From: Lepidodermella squamata
Lineage: Eukaryota; Gastrotricha
Direction of reading: 5' to 3'
DNA: 64,000 nt
NCBI GenBank assembly: GCA_047495785.1
Contig: JBLDXI010000001.1
Location: 4,278,001-4,342,000, forward strand
A program made the translations under genes and the position numbers. A model generated the notes under the pieces. That model searched no databases. It was not told the origin of the DNA and saw only the letters and a program-made list of their open reading frames with translations. Position 1 is the stretch's first letter. Each line of letters begins with the position of its first letter. This document shows, piece by piece, positions 20,576 through 34,100 of this stretch.

Positions 20576-23500
20576 TCAGAGATAAATTAAGCTGTAACAA
20601 ACCCCTCTCGCTTCATCTTTCTCTTTCACTGGAACTTTGAGAGGATTCGCCGGCAACAAATTGTCTAGCCATCTGAGCTCGTCTTGTGAAAATATGAATT
20701 CTAAAAGTTTGCGCATTACTACCATGACAACAAGCTGTAAAACAATCATAAAAGTACTATAATTTTTCAGAAAAACTGTGCTTACCATCAGGACGAACAA
20801 GATGGACACCATTTTAATTTCTTTTACTATCCATAGCAAAACGAAGGCAGTTAGTTGAATGAGCGTGAACATATGGACGCGCCAAGTTTTCATGTGACGA
20901 AGGTAGGGAAGGTCTGGTTGGTATTTAACTGGCATAAAGAATAGCATGATTCGCTTGTAGAGCTCTGAATTTTTCAATGCAGCCAATCCCATGTAGAGAA
21001 AGATGCCGAATAAAACTGGCATCGGGATCAAGTTAAGGACACTTTTCATTGGGATAGAGCAGCCAATGAGAACGAAGACGAAAAATCCAGTCACACGCTG
21101 CTCAATGATGCCGAGGAAACTAGGCTGCTCACCAGGTGCAGAAGTGGAAGACTGTTTTCGCAGTGAATCAACGTGAGTAATTGACTGGACGGTGGCAGCA
21201 ACGAAATAAGGCAGTCCGAACATGGCACAGAAAATGACGTGCAAGGTGAGTATAAAAAGGTCCAAATGATAGCCCTTGCCCTTTTTCAATTTATGTTCGC
21301 GCCGGTTGACAATGACCGCTGTAATTTGCTGATCCAAAAATAGGAGAATTGCCAGAAGTATAGCTGGAACAGCTGCGGCAAAGCAAGTCCAGACAGGGTT
21401 TAGGAATGGATCAGCAATCCAACGGCGACCTGCTTTAGTTGGTGCGAAATCTTCGGGTACGTGGAGCTTCTCAGTAGGAACACCGACAAGGAAGTCGAGC
21501 AGCACCATGAGGAAGATAGCGATGGAAACTCCGAAGTCGCTGATGAGTTTTCTAACAATTTGAGGGAAAAATCTAGTAGAGCGGAAGTTGGTGAGAAAAA
21601 ATGCGACCGAACATGTTCCAAGCACAAGCAAGGTTGAGAAGAAGAACACATCAGGAACTGGCTGATGCATTCCACAGCCTGGTCCGATCTCAACGCACAT
21701 CGGAGCTATTTCGCATTGATCCATATTCAAAGATCGGCAGTCAACAGAAGAAGTGTTCAAATACGTTCCATTGATCTCTAGATCAAGGTCTGATTCGTGA
21801 ATTTCAGCTGTTGCATTTCCCCAATCGCAGAAGCACGTGTAATTTCGAGCAAGAGCTTCTGGTGTCGAAATGCCTTTCATACGATAAATTCCTTGGAGAC
21901 CAACAAAAGCTTCGACGATGAATATGACTGAAATCAGGGTGGCAAAACAATCCTCCGTGAATCGAGTAATCAATTGGACCAATGAGCTTAAATCGAACAT
22001 TACAACGATAATTAAAAAGATGGCAGTCCACACTCCGACCCAGAATCGCAACGTCAAATAATCCCAATCGTTGTCAACAGAGTAGCTAAAGAGTATCTTC
22101 TCGAAAATTAAAACAGGTCCAGTTGAGCCAAGCATGGTTAGAGGTTGACCGGAAAATAAGGCATAAGTCGTACCGCAAACAGCTCCAGTTAAAATAGACT
22201 CAAAAGCTGCCATGTTGTTATGAGTCGCAACTCCTAACATGCCACCAAATGTTACAATAGGCGCCAGAGTAGCGAAGAACAGGTAAATTGTTGAGGCTAT
22301 ACATTGAGGGCTAAGAGCGTCGCGGAAATCTGACAAATAATGCGGGATTTTCCGCTTAACATCCTCGACCAAACCGCCGAAAACCCTGCCGGTTCTTTGC
22401 AAAGTTGGGTCAAGCCAGTGATCATCATTGTCTTCGTAATAGGCCGCTGCTTGCTTTTTGACAATGGCTTCCAGAGCGACTGAGGTTGATCTTTCCTTCC
22501 CAGCTGGCTTATCCTCGCCATGCTCATCGGCGTCAGGGACAGGAGCGAGCTCTGTTTTTCCAATAGCATCGGATGCACTTATTTGGCTGATACGTTTGAC
22601 AGGCTGGATGTTTTGGTTTGTATTAACTGACAGCTCACTGGACCAAGATCTCAACAGAGATTTACGACGCGCAACTTCGCTTGGAGGAATTTTCTTCGGA
22701 GGCTCGATTCTGATAATAGGATCCCATTGGCAGGGTGGAAGAGCCGTCAACCGGTCTAAAAATTTGTCATAAGCTGATAGGAGGTCAGACCTAGTCGAAC
22801 TTCGGTAGGCTAATTCTCGAAAAATGTCATCTGCAAGCAAAACTTGCATCGCTCTACCAACGTCTCGCAAATCTATAGCAACCTGGTTTGGTCCGAAGGC
22901 AACGAAAGCGAATCGCGTGGGAATGGCGACCTCTAAACATTCAGCCATTACGGTTTTGCTTGAGAGTCGAACTAAAACAGCCACTGTAGTGTGAAGATGG
23001 GGGATGCTTCCAACCATAGCGACAGATCCCTCGTAATCTGGAGCTAATTTCTTCGCGAAATGTTCGTTTGGCTTGAATTTTTTGCTACTTCCAGTCTCGG
23101 CTGTCATTTCGTTGGCTGAATTTCCTCTATGATAGGAATGAGATTCTAAATTCAGAAATTAAGCTGTAAAATATAAAGATTGCGTGCTTGGACTCACCTT
23201 TTCCCTGGATCAATTTTCCGATTGAAAATCCTCGCCTAAGCGAAGCAATGCCACGTTGATGTTGATGGATATGAGGAGCGTAAAGTGCATCGACCAGTCT
23301 CTCGCGAAAGGTTCTCTCCAAATGATGAGCTTCCATAATGCCATCGGCAGCAACTTGCACGAGCTCCACAAAGGTTTGCACTTCAGCATTGAAGTTCATG
23401 CCGCATTTATCTAACAGTTTTCGAAGCTCGATAAAAGCTCTCATCGGAATTGAAGCCACGTAGGGTTTCGACCATCGACCTCCGCCAGCTTCGACGTCTT

Positions 23501-23818
23501 CTTCGAATCTAACCCAACGAGCCGATTCATACCAAACTTCGTCATGCAGTTCTTGAAGCTCACAGAATAGGCGGCAAGTTTCTGGATTTTTAGGCGCCTC
23601 AAATTCCATGAGTTCATCAAGTCGAGCTTCTTCATCTGTCGAAGATTCATTAGAGAAAATTAATCTCGAAATGTGGAAACTTACGGATATCCACTGCATC
23701 TTCATGCTCATCATGAGGCATGTCTATAGTTGAATTATGAGTAGTGGAAAATTAATGAATAAGATTCGTGATGAGAAGATTTACCATCGTCCCGCCTTGC
23801 CGTGTCGCTGCTCATCAT
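20576..23818 (-). CDS. SLC4 Na+-driven bicarbonate transporter, copy 2
   Basis: Complete copy, about 1002 residues. Exons: 23785-23818 (starts MMSSDTARR), 23685-23723, 23198-23635, 20786-23124 and 20576-20734; every junction keeps frame. The start of exon 4 uses the acceptor ATAGAG because the one two bases earlier meets a stop. The cytoplasmic domain has ESARWVRFEEDVEAGG and HIHQHQRG. The membrane domain has QPLTMLGSTGPVLIFEKIL, FLDQQITAVIVNRREHKL and TSAPGEQPSFLG. It lacks the introns that split the membrane domain in copies 3-6. The extracellular loop carries cysteines and N-x-S/T sites (NYTC, NGTY, NTSS). The last intron (20735-20785) is 51 bp and has no stop in frame, so retention would add 17 residues. 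The short C-tail ends CYSLIYL, unlike its neighbours. Confidence 0.92.
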
Positions 23819-24833
23819 TATAATACGATCAGCTTTAATTGATGCACTCAGCTTTTGACTAATAACAACGTTATATCAGTGTTCCAGAAAAGGCGTTGAG
23901 CAATACAAGCTTAATTGCTTTCTACACTACAACACCGGCGCTCATTAACTGCTCTAGCAGGCAGAGACTATTCACGTAATATGCAACGTGAATGCGTCAC
24001 GTGTGAAGTGTTGCAACAACCACCTTTTTCTTAGGCCAGGGAGGTGCGAAATGTTTTTTCTACTCAACGCCTTTAAATATCATAAAAAACGGCTTTGAAC
24101 GTGACTGTATTACACATGTGGTGTTTGTTAATGCCATTTTTTCCTGTTAACGAGGTGCCGGCTCTTTCTCATTTGAACACAATACGAAACTTCTTGCTTT
24201 AATTCCAAGCTTTCGACCTTTCAAATCCCCTCTCTTTATGATTTCATCCACTTTCTTATGACGCAATTGCTGTGTTGAAAATAACATTGCTTTCAACGGT
24301 TGGTCATCAAAAATGTGGGTGTTGAAGTCAATTTTCGAGGTTAAATGTTTGATATACCTGCTGGCGTGGTAAACAAGTCGGTAGCGGCTGCTGAAACGCA
24401 CCAAAGATTTTAAACGCCACGTTAGAGTAATTAACAAAATGGACGAGTAAACAAATTGTGTCTTTTATGATCGAGTACCATGTTTCCCCGAGGGCAGGTA
24501 AACTTACGCCTAGCCATAGCAACCGTTGTTGTGCCGGTCTTACATGCGAACTCCCTGTTCTAAATGTATCTCATTGATTTTCCAACGTGTCAAATCTTCA
24601 ACCCAGTTAAAAAATGAAGGAAGAGTGCTTCTTTTATAACTGAATGAAGATAATGGAGTATTATATATAGGAAATTTTACTACAACCTGCAACAAAAGCG
24701 TGAATGAGGAAAAACAATTTAAGTAACTCGTCATCACGTAAAGCTCAAGTGTCTAAAGTAACTACTGGTAATATGACAGTGCATTCTTCACATTTTGCTG
24801 CTTATAAAGCTATTAGAGGAATGCCAATATGAA
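23819..24833. other. Divergent intergenic region, SLC4 copy 2 / prolyl hydroxylase
   Basis: About 1 kb between two genes transcribed away from each other, so it should hold both promoters. No motif shared with other promoters in the window is recognised. Open frames here are short and look like chance. Confidence 0.5.
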
Positions 24834-26656
24834 ATGGCGAAGTCAACAGGCCTCGTAAAAATTATCGCATTTTTGTCCATAACCTATGTCTGTCTCAAGT
24901 ACACGGCTCCTGGTAAATATCTAGGAAAGCAACTGCTCGCCCAGCTGCATCGGAGCCCTGCGACCGTCAAACTCTTGAAAGCAGTAAAGGCCCATATAAG
25001 CCAAAGGCAGCATGAGATCGGCGATGAAGGGGCCCTTTTCTACGAGGGCTATCGTCTCAGCCAAGTTGGCCAATTGAAAGACGCTGTTTCTCTATTGAAC
25101 GAGTCATGGCGGGTGTACAATCTGTCGAAAGAAGCCGGTTCAATGCCAACCATATACCTGTACAGCATTCTCGACCATTTGCAGTACAACTTGTATCGAC
25201 AATCTGATATTCAAGGAGCTGTCGCAATGTGCAAAGCGGCTCTTGATTCACCCGAGTTGGAAAATGACGAAGATCAACGCCGGTTTTTTACTACGCGTGC
25301 TTTGAATATGGACGTCGAAGTTGCTATAAAGAAATCACAAAATGATCTGCTGAATCACTCTATTCCTGTGATTTTCAAACCCGGCGATGAGAAAATCGTG
25401 CTTGAAATGGCAGAAATTTACGACAAGCATAAACATTTCATTTATGCATATCGATTAGGGTTGGAGGTTTGGCGGATTTACAATGCTTCGATAGACCATG
25501 GCCTGGAGCCGAAAATCATTTTGGTCGATTTGCTTGAGTCGTTGATAGACTTCACGCAAGGGTTGCAGCTTTATAGAGAAAGCAAAACTTATTCGGAAGT
25601 TTTGAAACAGCATTTGAAAGGCCTTAGCAACGACAGACTAGCTAGTTTGGAGAGAAAATTCAGATTTGTGGATGACAACGTTGTGCTCGAATATTTAAAG
25701 GTAAGCCGTACTTTCTTTGAATTTTCCTTATCTGCTGATTTTTGTAGAAAAATGGAACACAACTTGACACAGCTCCAGAAGAGATTCAAGTTGAGAAAGC
25801 AAAGGAGCTCGAAAGGATCATGCGGTACGATCTATGTCGGGATGATTCTGACCTTGTGAAGAGTTTAAAGAAACTGCATGAGGACCCCAAACTCTACTGC
25901 CGATATTCGAACCGCGGGAGGCATCCTTTACTAATATTAGCTCCTGTGAAGGAAGAAATTCTCAACTACGACCCTATCGCTGTCATATTCCACGACTTTG
26001 TTCGACCAGAAACTGCGAAGAGGCTGATGAAAGAAGCTGAGCCACAATTAATGCAAGCAGGCACGATAAACCATCAAATGGGCGGTTCGAATTTCAATTA
26101 CAACGATAGAAGGTCGCGCCACACCTGGATCAAGTCACAGAATTACCCTGATTTCACGCGACGAGTTGAGGCTGTCCTCGCGCTGGATCCAACTGACAAC
26201 GTTGGTTGTGAAATGTATCAAGTTAACAAGTATGGAATAGGTGGTCATTACGGCGAGCATCCCGATTACATGTTTCCGACAGTTCATCCTGGCGGGGACA
26301 GGATAGCTACCCTGTTACTCTACTTTAATGATGTTGAGAGTGGTGGATCGACCATTTTCACCCGACTAGGGCTGAGAGTAGCACCGGAACAAGGCTCTGG
26401 GCTGTTCTGGTACAATATTCACCGCAACGAAAGCATCGACCCCAGAACTCACCATATGGCCTGCCCCTTGAAAAGCGGCACGAAATGGGTTGCTAACAAA
26501 TGGTTTCATTTCCGCGGCCAGTTCCACCACAAACCTTGCGGTTTGACCGAATTTGAGCCGTTCTCTCTCAAGGATTTCGTCCTACCAAAATGGATGCGCA
26601 TGAAGCCCACAAACTTCAAATATGTAGGGCAATTACCCCCTGAATATACCTTCTGA
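24834..26656 (+). CDS. P4HA: Prolyl 4-hydroxylase alpha subunit
   Basis: ER enzyme that hydroxylates proline in collagen-like chains using Fe(II), 2-oxoglutarate, O2 and ascorbate; the alpha subunit normally pairs with protein disulfide isomerase. Two exons, 24834-25700 and 25748-26656, with a 47-bp intron, give 591 residues. The ATG at 24834 is preferred because MAKSTGLVKIIAFLSITY makes a signal or anchor segment; an in-frame ATG at 24795 adds 13 residues. Residues about 60-290 form the helical peptide-binding region. The catalytic domain has the HPD motif (H460, D462), distal H525 in HHMACP and K535 in GTKWVANKW, so all metal and 2-oxoglutarate ligands are present. GGDRIATLLLYF and GLFWYN are family blocks. 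AATAAA directly follows the stop. It is the only non-SLC4 gene between copies 2 and 3. Confidence 0.93.
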
Positions 26657-26707
26657 AATAAAAATAGCCGCCGTACTCATGTTTATTCATGAACTATATT
26701 CAGGGCA

Positions 26708-29700
26708 CTAAGCTATCACGGTTAAGGCCTGTTTTTCTGCGTGGCTACCCGGTCCATTTTGTCTCGAATGTCTACTCGCCTCAACATCAGTTCCGGAGCC
26801 TGATAATTGAGTCTGTAAAATCCATAATAATTCAAATATCCTAGTTTTTTTCAAATAGACCTACATCATTTGTAGCAGAATCGTCGTCCTTACGAACTGC
26901 GAGGGGATTTTTAGGTAGTAAATTGTCCACCCACATCAGTTCTTCTTGCGTAAAGACGAAGTCGAGCAGCTTTCGAATCGCAATCATGACGACAAGCTAG
27001 TATAAAATAAGAAATTGACTAATTACGGCAATCCTCTTTTGAATGACTCAACTTACGACTAGGACAAAGCAGATAGACACAGCTTTGATCTCCTTTATCA
27101 CCCAGAGGAAGATGAACGCTGAAAGCTGAATCAGAGTGAATAAATGAACGCGCCAGGTTTTCATGTGTCGAAGGAAGGGTAAATCAGGCTGATACTTCAC
27201 CGGCATGAAGAACAGCAGAATTCGTCGAAATAAGTGTGAAGTTCCAAGGGCAGACATGCCCATGTAAAGGAAGATCCCGTAAAGCACCGGCATTGGGATG
27301 AAATTAAGTACACTTCGAAGAGGAATAGCGCAGCCAATTAGAATGAAGACGAAGAGGCCAGTAACCCGCTGTTCGATTGTTCCTAAGAATTGTGGCTGCT
27401 CACCGGGAGCAGATGTTTCGCTCTCCTTCCTGAGGGCTGTGACATGAGTTAGGGACTGAACTGTCGCCGCTACGAAATAGGGAAGTCCGAAGCAGGCACA
27501 AAATGCAACATGGATTGTAATCACAAATAGGTCTAAATGATATCCATTCCCTTTCTGAAAAACAACAATTTCATTCGATTGAATAAATTTATGAATCAGA
27601 ATTTACCTTCAGCTTATGGTCTTTTCGATTCACAATTACTGCGGTGATTTGCTGATCCATGAAGAGTAGAATTGAAAGTAGAAGAGCGGGCAAAGCAGAG
27701 GCGAAAATGGTCCAGACTGGGTTAAGGAAAGGATTGGCAAGCCAACCCCTACCGTGCTTCGTCGGAGCAAAATCAGCCGGTACAGCTAGCTTTTCTGTGG
27801 GCAGCCCAACAAAAAAGTCAAGGGCGACCATTGAGAAAATCGCAATAGAAACCCCGAAGTCACTTATCAAGCTGCGAATTTTCTGAGGAAAGAAAGGTGT
27901 ATTCCGGAAGCTTGTCAACAGAAACGATAAAGAACAAGTTCCAATGAAAATAAGGCACGAAAACAGAAAGATGTCAGGAACCGGTTGCCTGAAGCCACAA
28001 CCCTCTCCAACTTGTATGCATACAGTATTGTCTGAAACACATTGAGTAAGGTCTAGCAGTTTGCAGTCTTGAATAGTCGCATTCTCAAAGACTAATGATG
28101 CATTTTTGTAGTAACTAGTTGCATTTTGGGGCCAATCGCAGTAACAAGTGTAGTTTCTATCCATGGCTGTAGGCGTTGATAGGCCATACTTCTTATAAGT
28201 TGTTCGAATTGATATGAAGGCCTCAGCAATGAAAATTACGGAAATCAAAGTTGCGAAACACTCCTCGGTGAAGCGTGTAATCAGCTGGACTAAACAGCTC
28301 AAGTCGAACATTACAATGATCAGCAAAAACAGTGTGGTCCACATTCCGACCCAAAATCGGAGGGATAAGTAGTCCAAGTCATTCGGGATCGCGAATTCAT
28401 ACATGATTTTCTCGAAAAGCAAAACAGGCCCAGTCGAGCCAATCATTGTCAATGGCTGGCCGGAAAATAGGTGATATGTTGTCCCGCAAACTGTTCCGGT
28501 TAGGATTGACTCAAATGCAGCCATATTTTGCCCGGTTGCCTGACCTAACAATCCTCCGAATGTAACAATAGGCGCCAGGGTTGCGAAGAATAGGTAGATT
28601 GTAGCCGCAATGCATTTCGGACTGAAGGCGTCGCGGAAATCAGATAAATACCATGGGACTTTCCGCTTGATATCAGCAAGAAGGCCACCGAAAACCACGC
28701 CAGTCCTTTGCAAAGTTGGGTCGATGATGCTATGATTTTCGATTTCATCGTTCTGACTCTGTTTCTTCAACAGCTCATCAATCGCATTAGCACTTGAGGA
28801 CGGTGGTGATCCGCCTGGTAGCTGCAGTTCATCTTTACCCCTGAATCGCACCTGGTCAGATTCAGGCACTGAAATTTGCCTATTATGCAAAGTTGGCTTG
28901 TTGACTGAGAGAATTCGCTCCGACGAGGCGGAGTGGCGGAGAAGGTTTACTTTTCTCTGATCACTGCCGGGCACTTTTTTCGGCGGATCGATGCGGATAT
29001 TCGGGTCCCATTCACTCGGAGGTAGGGCGATTAGTTTGTCCATGAACTCATCAAGGCCCGCTAGTAAATCTTCACGATTCGCGCTTCGATAAGCAATGTC
29101 TCGAAAGATATCATCGGCCATAAGAGTTTCCATGCTTCGACCAACGTCCCTTAATTCCTTAGCTCGCGATGTTGGGCCCAACACTATGAAAACAAAACGA
29201 GTAGGCAAGGCAACCTCGGAACATTCTGCGAGTGTAACGCGGGTTGAAAGCCTGAGGAAGGCCGCGACAGTGGTTTCCAAGTAATCGACACCTCCAACTA
29301 AACAAGTCGAAACCTCTGAGTCTGGAGAAAGCTTTCGAGCAAAGTTTTGATTAGGCTTGAATTTGTGGTGGCTCTCGACGCTGATTGTATCACCAGGGTG
29401 TTCAGAATGGGTCTCTAGAGGTGCATCTAAAGGAAATCATAAAAGAAAAGATGAGTAAGGCCAATCAAGTTTACCTTCATCGATTCTCCAAGCCGAAAGC
29501 TTCTTCCCTATCTCGGATAAGCTTCTTTTGATCATCGGGCCTTCCCTTTCGTGTTGATGTACGTGTTTGAGTTGCAAGGTCTGCGCAACCATATCTCGCA
29601 AATCAGGATTGAGAAGTTTCATATCAACCATGCCATCAGCCACCACATTAGCGAGTTGAGTATAAGACTGTACATCAACATCTAGCTGGATGAGACCGTG

Positions 29701-30186
29701 CCCAAGGTGCTCGTTCAACTCAAAAAGAGCCCGCATAGGTAAGGCAGCTACGAACGGCTTCGACCAACGCCCTCCGCCTGCTTCGACATCCTCCTCAAAA
29801 CGGACCCATCTCGCAGATTCGTACCAAACCCCATCGATGAGCTCTTCCAATTCACAGAATAACCGGCATGATTCTTCGTTGCTCGTGCCGTCTTCGTTGA
29901 AGAGAAGTTCCGCCAATCTTTCCGCTCCGGGATCGTCAGCGAGCGCAAATGAGCCGGAGTAAGGGAGACCTACATGGTTACTAGGGTTAGTAGCCTCCCC
30001 TTCCACTATCACTGTGACTCCATGATTTATAATTTTTAATTGGTGGTCTAATATTCAAGTTTAATGATAACACAACGGTTAATGAATGAGTTGTAGCATA
30101 CCTTCTGTTTTCTCAGCTCGATTTGGATTCTTGCGATCGACCATCGGGCTGGATGTCGCTGAGTCGTCGATGAAAAACGATGCCAT
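26708..30186 (-). CDS. SLC4 Na+-driven bicarbonate transporter, copy 3
   Basis: Complete copy, about 1058 residues. Exons: 30102-30186 (starts MASFFIDD), 29475-30011, 27607-29426, 27057-27554, 26865-26996 and 26708-26812. The start matches copy 4 (MANFFIDD), so 3 and 4 are sisters. The N-domain has ESARWVRFEEDVEAGG and HVHQHEREGP. The membrane part has QPLTMIGSTGPVLLFEKIM, LITRFTEECFATLISVIFI and DHKLK|KGNGYHLD split by an intron. The extracellular loop has several N-x-S/T sites (NYTC, NATS, NASL, NATI) and paired cysteines. The 498-bp exon matches the same exon in copies 1, 4, 5 and 6. The final exon assumes the TTTTACAG acceptor; another acceptor 19 bp further on gives a different tail. It ends 52 bp from the convergent prolyl hydroxylase. 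Confidence 0.92.
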
Positions 30187-31148
30187 AGTCAGCACAAAAC
30201 AGGATGACTGTCTGGTCGAGTTCTTTTGATAACGTTGTCATTAACTAGAAATCAACAAATAATTCAAAAGACAGGGATTTTTGACGTTTTAATAATTAAT
30301 GTGGCCACTACAGGGCCAGTCTTATTCATAATCAAGCACGGAGGTAGTAAAATAGACACATAGAGCTATAAAATCAGCTTTCATTCAGTATGCGGCGCAA
30401 TTTCCGCACGCAATTTATGTCGAGAGCTGTAGGCAACATGCCGGCATTCAGCCGCGTATTAGTTCATTTAAATCAAAAGCCCTTCTTCTCTCACGTTTTA
30501 CGTGCTTAAGAGCGATCAATTACTCTTAGTCGCAATGTTTATACTGTCTTAGCTCTACTACCCACTGGCCTATGACGGACAATTATCCAGCTCACTGAAA
30601 TGGCGCGTATACTGCGTGGTGTATCAATGGCGTGGCTATTTTCCTCCAATATCGCACCTCAAATTGACGTAAAACGGTGATAAAAAACTACGTGGTTGAG
30701 ATAAAAATCCGATAACAGCACGCCTCAAAGTTGCAAGAGGCAAGTTCCGGCAGAATGGATGAAAAAATAGCCACCGAAATCGGGCGTGTGTAGCTCTAGT
30801 TATTTCTAACTAACGAGCCGAAGCTATTGATGATTGCCGCTATGCATTTGTTTGCTGGTTGTCTACCTACCAACCAGCCATATGTGTGGCAAGTTAATTA
30901 ATTCAAACGTGTGATAAAATCGATACATTCCAGCAAAGTCACACATTACAGCAGGCTTTTCGCCTTAGCTTTCGGCTAACTCAATTAAGTAAAATTGAGC
31001 CAGATTACCGCAGGCAAAAGTAGACCTGATTTTTTTCGCTGCATATTTATTTTCGGCATACATGTATCAAGCTTATTTACAAACTAAACCTAGAAAAATT
31101 GCAGTGGAACAAAAAAATAGGATAATTCAGTCATCGGTATGAGTTCAT
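30187..31148. other. Intergenic region between SLC4 copies 3 and 4
   Basis: About 960 bp upstream of copy 3 and downstream of copy 4. AT-rich, no credible gene. The copy 3 promoter should be here but no element is recognised. Confidence 0.5.
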
Positions 31149-34100
31149 CTAACTTTCCGGCTCCGCTCGAGGCGCTTCTCCTTTCTGACCTGCTTTAGCC
31201 TTCTTCTTCTTAAATTTCTCCTTCGCGGTTTTCGTTTTTGATTGTTCCAAAAGCTTCTCCTGAAGTTGAAGTAGTATTATATGGGAATGACGTCTTTTTA
31301 TTGAAAAACTTACTTCCCCTTTGTCCTCAACGTTCGTCGCGACTGCTAGCGGATTTCTCGGCAAGACATCATCTACCCATCGCAGTTCATCTTGAGTGAA
31401 CACAAAATCGAGTAATTTTCGCACAATGACCATGATGACAAGCTGAAAATTGCAAAACATTTATATTACATTCATCTAAATTAAAGACTGGCCTCACCAT
31501 CATAATAAAAAGGATTGAGATCGATTTGACCTGTTTAATCACCCAAAGGCCGATGAAAGCTACGAGCTGTATCAACGTGAAGACATGAACCCGCCAGGTC
31601 TTCATGTGCCTTAGATAAGGAGCGTCTGGTTGATACTTGATGGGCATGAAGAAAAGCAGCAGGCGTTGATAGAACTGAGACGTTTGAAGAGCTGCTAAAC
31701 CCATGAAGAGGAATACACCGTACAACACAGGCATCGGGATGAATTTAAGGATGCCTCTCAGAGGGACTGAGCATCCTATCAGGAGGAAAACCAGAAATCC
31801 GGTAACCCTTTGCTCGATTAATCCAAGGAATCGAGGTTGCTCTCCTGGAGCAGAAGTTTCGGACTGCTTTCTCAATGCATTGACATGGGTAATCGACAAT
31901 ACTGTGGCCGCAACGAAATACGGCAGTCCAAAGAAGGCACAGAAAATGATATGAAGGCATAGGACAAAGAGGTCCAAGTGGTATCCTTTCCCTTTCTTCA
32001 GATGGAACAAACTTTATGCAACCGGCCAAAATAAAACACAATCCTCACCTTAAGTTTGTGCTCCCGTCGATTGACGATCACAGCCGTAATTTGCTGATCC
32101 ATGAAGAGTAAAACAGCGAGTAGACTTGCAGGAGCGGCAGTGACGGGAATCGTCCACACTGGATTGGCGAATGGGTCTGCGATCCATGGTCTGCCGGGTT
32201 TAGTCGGGGCGAAATCTTGTGGCACCCTGAGCTTATCAGTAGGTAACCCTACAAAGAAATCCAGAGCTATCATAGAGCAGATCGAGATCGATACAGCAAA
32301 GTCTCCGACCAAGTTGCGAACCTAGAAAACAATTTGAATTTGACGTGATTGACCTCGGAAAATCTTACGGATGAGGTGAAGAATGAAGTGAATCGAAAGC
32401 TCCTGAGGCCGAAAGAGAGCCCACACGTTCCGATAAATAAGAGGCAAGAGAATAGGAAAACGTCTGGAACCGGTGGTGCCAAACCGCAACCTGGGCCAAC
32501 CTTCGCACAAAAAGGATCCATAACTTCACACTGAGTCAAATTTAGTAAGGAACAGCTCAGCTCAGCTCTTGATACATTGGCCAAATGTTGAGGAATTGTC
32601 GTATTTGGTCTAACAGGCTGATCAGAGCATAGGCAAGTATAATTCCCAGCCAATAGCTCTGGAGTCGAGATTCCGTTCTTCTTGTAAATTCCATGAATTG
32701 CGACAAACGCTTCGAAGATGAAGATAACTGAGATCAGAGTCGCGAAGCACTCTTCGGTGAATCGAGTGATCAACTGAACGAGGGCACTGAGGTCGAAGGC
32801 TACTATCAGGAATAGATAGAATGCCGTCCAAATCCCGACCCAAAAACGTAGGGTCAGATAATTCATGTCATTCTCACTAGCGAATGTGTACATGATCTTC
32901 TCGAAAACTAGGACAGGACCTGTTGATCCGATGATAGTCAACGGCTGACCAGAGAAGAGATGATAAGTTGTGCCACATGTTGCCCCAGTAAGGATGGACT
33001 CAAACGCTGCCATATTGTTGTCAGTTGCCAGACCGAGGAGGCCTCCGAATGTAACAATAGGGGCGAGGCATGCGAAAAATAGGAAAATTACGGCGGCAAG
33101 GCATTGGGCACTGAAGGCATCGCGATAATCTGAAAGGTACCAGGGGAACTTTCGTTTGACATCCGCTATCAAACCGCCGAAAATGCGCCCAGTTCTTTGC
33201 AGGGTTGGATCAACTCCATGGGCTTCGTGTTCTTGCTCTTCCTCTTGTCGCTTGCGGAATTCCTCCAAAGCTGCACAGACAGATTGACGAGCTCGTAACT
33301 GGGCCGGGACGTCATAATCTGCCTCGGAGTCTTTTAGGTGCAAATCAACTGAGCTGATTTTGTGGCTTGCAGGCTGATTTGTTGGGATAGACATGTCGCT
33401 TGGCCACTGTCGGATCACATTTACCTTTCTAGTATCGCTACTCGGGACTTTCTTAGGTGGCTCGATCCTAACCTTAGGATCCCACTCACTTGGTGGAAGG
33501 GCTGTCACTTTTTCCATAAATTCCATTAGGCCTGTGAGGTAATCTTCGCGACAAATGCTTCGATAAGCTACGTCTCGAAAAATGTCATCAGCCATAACTG
33601 TTCCCATTGCTCGACCCAATTCGTGGAGTTCCTTACTACGAGATGTAGGTCCGAGAGCAACGAATACGAACCGTGTTGGCAATGCGACTTCAGAGCATTC
33701 TTGAAAGGAAACTTTAGTCTTAAGCCTTACAAAAGCAGCTACAGTGGTTTCAATGAAATCAACAGCTCCAACCATTGACGTAGATGCCTCCGAGTCTTGG
33801 GCTAGTTTTTTGGCGAAATGCTCATTTTTCTTGAAACGGCGCTGAGCTGATCCATCTGCTGCAGGCTCAGCCATACTTTCAGGGTTACTAGGCATTGTTG
33901 CATCTAGAGTCAACATAAATTATAATTTACTTTGAATTAGCTCAAGGCATTCCCAACTCACCTTCCTCGATTCTCCATGTCGAAAATCGTCGTCCTATCT
34001 CTGATAGGCCTCTTTTAAGCAACGGACCACCTCTTTCATGTTGGTGAATGTGACGTAGTTTTAACAGCTCGGCTATGCGATCCTTATGCTGTGGAGTAAC

